Source: Rhizoctonia solani (lineage: Eukaryota > Basidiomycota > Agaricomycetes > Cantharellales > Ceratobasidiaceae). From it: a DNA stretch of 64,000 nt. The stretch's first letter is position 1; each line of letters begins with the position of its first letter. Made by a program: the position numbers and the translations under genes. The notes beneath the pieces are model-generated. The model ran no database searches. It saw only the letters and a program-made list of their open reading frames with translations, and was not told where the DNA came from. Positions 58,786 to 64,000 of the stretch are shown here, piece after piece. The stretch covers positions 1,922,001 through 1,986,000 of the forward strand of contig NC_057376.1 of the NCBI RefSeq assembly GCF_016906535.1, written 5' to 3'.

Positions 58786-61700
58786 TCACGGATTCACTTG
58801 CCCAGATGGACCAGCCAAGTTGGCCGCCAGACCCGCGATAATCTTCTTCAAAGGACTTCCCTCTGGCGCCTCGCTATTTCGCTCGCAAAATTGCCGTAGC
58901 CAATCTCGCGCCTGGAGATCGGTCATTGGCGTTGGAATTGGCGCTGGGGTCGGAGTTCGCGTTGAGATTGGAGCTACAATTGAGAGAATGGCAGGGTTGT
59001 TAACGTTGCTAGTACCGCCCGAGTTACTAATCGGGTCGATCCCCACTGGGCTAACGCTGTTGGCACGAGAGGTCGGTAGATGTGGCTGTGGCTGCGCCTG
59101 TGGCTCTTGGTCGTTTATATGAAGAGAAGCCGGAATGGCATTCATGACCTGACTAGGCGCGCAAGTTGGGCCAACGCTACCGGCATCGGCACTGGTGCTC
59201 GTGGGTCTCGGAGATTGTACATCAGTCGGGGTAGAGTTCAAGGGCGGCTCGGTGTTGGAGTCTATGGTTGTCTGCACGTTCTCGGCGTTGGAAATGACAG
59301 CTGAGAATGTGTTTGTGGTGGAAGTAGGAGAGTCGGCGCTTGTAGTAGACAGGGTCGGAATACTCGGAGCTTGAATGCCATGGTGTGCCGCGAGCGATTG
59401 GGGAGCTGGGGTCGTATCGGTTCGAGAAGAGGGACTCGAGGACGTTCCGGAATTGTTGCTGGCTGTATCCGGAGCTTGAGAACTGGAATTTGGAATAGCT
59501 CCAAGGGGCGGGGCGATCGAACGCGCTGGGATAGTTTGGATTGCGGCAGCTTGGGTGGTGGAATCTGGTCCGGGAGTCTGACCCACTGCCAGAGGTCTGG
59601 TTGAAAGGGCCGGGATCGGGGGAGTTTGGCTGTTGCCGTCCGTGGGCGGTTGGGAACCAGTGGGCCGTTCGAGTCTGCTAGGTAAAAGGAGAATCACTTT
59701 GGTCCAAAATTCCGAGTAGGTTTCAGCAATATCTTGACTAGCGACAACATTTTTGACCAGTATCTCGAACAATGTTTCGTTACAGAGAAGAAGTTTCTTG
59801 AGTGTTTCCACCATTTCCGTGTAATCGATATCATGTCCCGAACCACTGTCTTTTGCTCCCCCAGCTTGTTGGCGCCCTACTTGTGGGTCTGGTCGATTCA
59901 TTCCTCCTTGCGCATTCGATCGGTTTTCGCCTTCCTAATTTGGGGTTGCATTAAGAGACGTAAACCACAGAAACTACGATAGAAATTACCGGAGAATTTT
60001 GGATCAAAAAGGTTCGCGCAATTTTTGCGAAGCAGGAAATTGTGCTTGCTCGCATTCTGGGATCATCGACCTCTGCTATTAGAACCGGAATCAAGTTGAA
60101 ATCGATCAGGAGTCTCCAGTCGGGTGTAGTATAGACGCCAAAACTCGAGGCGGAGTTCAGGAACCAGTACTTGTCCAAGGTAACGATACACTGTCGTTTA
60201 AATTCTGGGTTGCAGGAGGATTCGAGTATTCTCAGAATCTGTAAAAGAAAGCTGGATTGGAATTCAATCCATTGTCCATGTTCGATGAGAGCTTGTAATA
60301 AATTGATTCTCGGCTGCCAGTACTCTGCTTCATTAGCGCAGCCTAGGGGTTGGGTACTATCCAAGGTAGCGAGTATATCTTCGGCTACTTGAGACTGTAC
60401 ATCGCATGAAGATATAAGAACAAATGGCAACGACATTCGGTTAGAATAAGTTGCTTCAGTCAACTTCAACTGTTCGATGAAGAGGTCGACCGCACGAGCA
60501 AACTGACTTGGATCCATTCGACACGATCGCAATATTCCAGACAATCCAACAAATAACAAGGCATCTGAATGTGTCTCGAGGTATTTTGGGTTCTTGGAAC
60601 ACAATTCGGCTATCCAAACGGCATGCCATTGTCGCGCATAGGTGAGATGGGAGTCTGACGGATACGGATATCGGAGTTTGTATAGTTCATGCGCCTTCAT
60701 ATATTGCTGGTGAATCCCAAATTCGTCACGCCGCTCTTTGGAAATCCGGTCGATCTCGGCTTCGGGAATTCTTTGGTAGTCGTTGATCAGAGCAGCAATC
60801 ACCGCAAACTCAACGAATATTGCCCTTTGAGCTGGTCGGTTTGATTGCCCCGGCCCACTGAACAACCCCAGCAACTTCAAGCATAGTTCAATCAGTGCGT
60901 TGAGTTCGTTGTTGATGTCGTTATCTTTAAGTTCCCATATCATGTAAGAAGTTTCTGTGCTGAGGGCCTCCACAAGGTCAACTCGTAACTTCTCAGGTAT
61001 ACTTCTGAATTGTTTGAGATCATCGAATTTGCCAAGGAATTGGACCAATCTTGGTAATAAAGGCTGCTGCTCCAAATGGTTTTGGTTAGTCCTTCCGGCG
61101 GAGGTAATCCATGATGACTCTGCACAAAATGCTGAAGCCTGGAGCTCATTAGATTTAGATCCAGTAAGCCTACAAAAAGATTCTTGAGTGACCTTGCCTT
61201 ATCTGGAAACGAGAGAGTGCATGTACCTGTACAGCCCTTTTTGAACAGAGACGAAGTAGGCTTCGGGAAGTTTTATGCAGTCAGATTCCTGCACCGCCCG
61301 CTCCGGCACTGTAGAATTTGGATCGGCATCTTGGATGATTTGAATGAGTGAATGTTTTGATATCTTCGCAATGGCCTGGCTGCACAGAGCCATTTGATGC
61401 TTTTGATAACCCGAACAGAACATATCAACGGGTTCTAGTCGATTAAGACCACCCTTGAATAAAGAAGCGAAATGTTGAGCCATTAGGACGACAAGTTTAT
61501 CTTTAATTAGATGGTTCCAAAAGGCGGGTCCGGCGATAACATTGGCAATGGCCCGTATGGCTGCATTTACAGATGGCTCAGCTTGGGAATGGCTAACGAG
61601 CCATACCACTGCTTGAGCGGTTAGTTTGTCCAAAGCCATATTCGTGGATTGTATTCGCTCTTCTCGTTCACATGGTAGAGTATTCCACTTTTCACCTATA

Positions 61701-62853
61701 GGGGCTACAAGGTGAACTATAGAGTAGAAAAAACCCCATACTGTCCTGCTGGAGAGGGGGGTGTTATAGGGGCAGAACGCAGTAAAAAGTGGGGCGAGCG
61801 TTGTGAATACGTATAGACCAAGTGTTATAATTACCACTGCCATAACTGGCCACATTAATTTGATGTCGAGACTGTTCAAGAAAAGAATTAAACCCAAGAG
61901 AAAGAGACCTATATAGCTTAATTCAATTGGTACAATCTATTTGATTATTATAGATACGTCACTTACCCAGTGCTATGTGCATTATGACGGGTAGTATGCG
62001 CACGATCTTCCTTACTCCCCATTTTTTGAGCCTTTTGTAACGAGCTTGGCGCGTGCGGGCTTGGACATAATAAGGGGTAAAGCGATTCCCGCGTCGATAA
62101 ACGTCGTTCCACTCCTTAACTAGCATGGCTATGAGAGCAACAGACATACTCAGAGCGAGAGAGAAAAACCATAGCGTATTGATCACAACGTCGTTCCGAG
62201 ATGGACGAAAACCATCGACATCAATCACAGGGAGCGGGTTTCTTGGCGGGGGAGGCTCCCGGGAGATGTTTGCTTCAAATAAATCTACGATTCTCCTCGC
62301 GCTCACGGCGGTAACGAGCGCCGCATCTGCATCCGATTTCAAATTTTTGTAGCTCTCAATTAAGAACCTAAATCTCGTATCATGACCAAATGATCGCGAA
62401 TTGAAACCCACAAAATCTGACTTACGCTGTCACGACTGCTGAGAACAAACCCGCCTATGGTTCAGTTGTCAACAGGCTTCACGAACGGCAATGATGTTAT
62501 TGCATGATACTCACAAATACTAGTACGGGCCAAGTCCGACCACAATTAGATACATAAAATCTCAGCTAATAGTACAACTCACGGAGGAGTATGTCCATAC
62601 TCCTACTGGCAGTTAGCCCCGGATGTACATCGAATGCATGTCAGCGTACTAACTTGTTCCATCCATCAACTAAATCTGTGTCGCGTTGAGTAGACTCCCT
62701 GAGATAATACTGCCACACGGGATCGTCACGTCCTAACGCAGGGCCGTCATAATCGCTCGGCGGTTTCTCTTCGATCGGCATATAGGTGATAGTATTTTGA
62801 TGATTTCTAGTATGTCGCGAATAATTGTCTGGAAATACTATACCCGTCTGCAA
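58786..62853 (-). CDS. DUF6535 multi-pass membrane protein
   Basis: From about 62853: GRDDPVWQYYLRESTQRDTDLVDGWNK, then SMDILLFAGLFSAVVTAFLIES spliced through tiny exons, and SDADAALVTAVSARRIVDLF. Next are a membrane helix TLWFFSLALSMSVALIAML, KEWNDVYRRGNRF, a helix pair around VIMHIALG and WPVMAVVIITLGLYVFTTLA, and DKLTAQAVVWLVSHSQAEPSV. A long helical C-terminal half is followed by a Ser/Thr/Pro-rich tail to the stop at 58786. This is the DUF6535 architecture common in Rhizoctonia-type fungi; function unknown. Introns (in + coordinates): 62603-62653, 62520-62582, 62455-62514, 62368-62425, one at about 61900-61970 and 59935-59989. One frame change of 1-2 nt lies near 61070, where LTKTIWSS meets EQQPLLPRLVQF. 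Confidence 0.8.
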
Positions 62854-64000
62854 ATCGGTGGATAGGTACAGAAGGGGAAAGGGGAGAAGGAGGTTGGGTG
62901 GTAAACTTAGGCGGGTTTAGTGGGGGAGGGGTACTGGTGGGGTGGGCTTGACAAGGGCCTAGGGAGATGTGAGATCTAGATCTGTTCTTTGAGCCACTAT
63001 ACTCTTACCATTAGTGGTTAACTACCCGTAAGGTAGAAACTGGCATCTGGAGCGTCATTTAGCCGTCCGGACGTTCCAGACTCTCCAGATGCAAATAAAG
63101 ACCCTGGCCGAAAATCAAATTTGTTAGCATCCGCCCCAACAGCCGCCAAGGACCCCCTTCCAGACTTCTGGAAGTGAGGTCAGACAACTAAGTCTGGAAG
63201 GGGGGGTGACCCCTTCCAGACATGCAAGTGAGTCTAAATTATTCTAAACTGCTCAGGGCCCAGTCTTGGCAGCCATTTTGTATGCAGACCACAATTTGTA
63301 CGTACCACAAATACATTGTAACACATGCATGCAACGCACAAAAATACAATAAAATGTTGACCTTTGTAATAATGGTCTCTGGCGTCCTCAAAAATGGGGT
63401 GGTCATGTAAACACAACCATTGTTCCAAGGCCCCCTGTTTCTGTGGCCCCATATACCTTGCAAGGACCTCATCCGCACACAAGTAGTGGGTCCAAACACG
63501 CCAGACATGTCACAGGCTACTGATTTTTATTTCTTTATATACTCATATATGACGTTGTATGTTAAAAACAATTGCATTTATGGTCCGTTGGTGTAATTGC
63601 AAATTGGTCAAGGAGACAAATCACGCTTGGTCTAGAAATGTAGACTCCACCCACGGGGCTGTGCCACTTCCGTCTTATGGGAGGTGCATGCGTCTGGGGT
63701 CCTACCTAGATCATCGGAGCGGAGTCGGCCCGTATCCGATCCGACGGACCGCTTATTTGGCCTTCTGACCGTGCCAGATCTTGCACGTATCTTACGGGTA
63801 GTCAACCAGTATCATAATAAGCGCTCTTGGAGACAGGACCCACGCGCCCACTTGGTTCCTGGAATTCTAAGGAACGTTGAGCACCGCCCGCTCTGACATG
63901 TTTGATGTTCGACGGCGTCAATACGGTCGACAAAACATGCGGGCTCCCAAATGGCAAAACCTTCGTGACTCGTGTAACTCTTTGGTCTTAACTGAACTCC
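62854..64000. other. Intergenic with short inverted repeats
   Basis: No gene recognised. Holds GCATCTGGAG (63043-63052) with its inverse CTCCAGATGC (63083-63092) around CGTCCGGACG (63064-63073), a palindrome CTTCCAGACTTCTGGAAG (63157-63174) and further copies of CCCTTCCAGAC near 63209 and its inverse near 63198. May be a remnant of a small inverted-repeat element. Confidence 0.5.

Noticed and set aside
59080..61187. Open frames on the + strand
   Set aside because: Shadows of the long DUF6535 exons on the other strand.
1..64000. CRISPR arrays, bacterial operons or ribosome-binding sites
   Set aside because: Introns and gene families are fungal; no regularly spaced repeats were seen.

Overview
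The window looks like nuclear DNA of a filamentous basidiomycete, probably an agaricomycete close to Rhizoctonia. This is inferred from many 47-63 nt GT-AG introns, DUF6535 and DUF6699 family proteins, F-box and HSPA12-like Hsp70 genes, and a Tf2-like chromovirus. No rRNA, tRNA or CRISPR array was recognised.

Left part (1-30 kb), gene-rich: a very large adenylate cyclase (RA, leucine-rich repeats, PP2C, cyclase), an RGS/Rax1-like membrane protein, an F-box protein and a duplicated-domain amidohydrolase on the + strand. These are followed by SDHAF3/ACN9, an HSPA12-like Hsp70 with a decayed fragment beside it, and a SUV39/Clr4-type SET methyltransferase on the - strand. The methyltransferase lies head to head with an Hda1/Clr3-type histone deacetylase (+); a dienelactone hydrolase (-) follows. 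Several large genes here read in frame only across many 1-nt shifts, while the short genes between them are intact.

Middle (30-43 kb): two stretches of about 6 kb with almost no recognisable genes, separated by one DUF6699 gene (-).

43-49.5 kb: an Mgs1/WRNIP1 AAA+ ATPase (+), an LYR-motif protein (-) and a Sac1 phosphoinositide phosphatase (+). The last two start 83 bp apart on opposite strands.

49.9-58.7 kb, the most unusual part: a non-coding near-perfect palindrome (two 665-bp arms, 74-bp loop, TA target duplication) interrupted by two LTR insertions. One is a complete 6.8-kb chromovirus (561-bp LTRs, TSD TCCCA); the other is a 561-bp solo LTR (TSD CCTTG). Removing both insertions and one copy of each TSD makes the right arm exactly 665 bp. 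The chromovirus shows a self-priming-type primer site, a canonical -1 slippery site between gag and pol, CpG-biased decay and a further 508-bp insertion in pol.

58.8-62.9 kb: a DUF6535 membrane protein (-) whose transmembrane region is encoded across 20-, 5- and 29-nt exons. The last 1.1 kb has short inverted repeats only.
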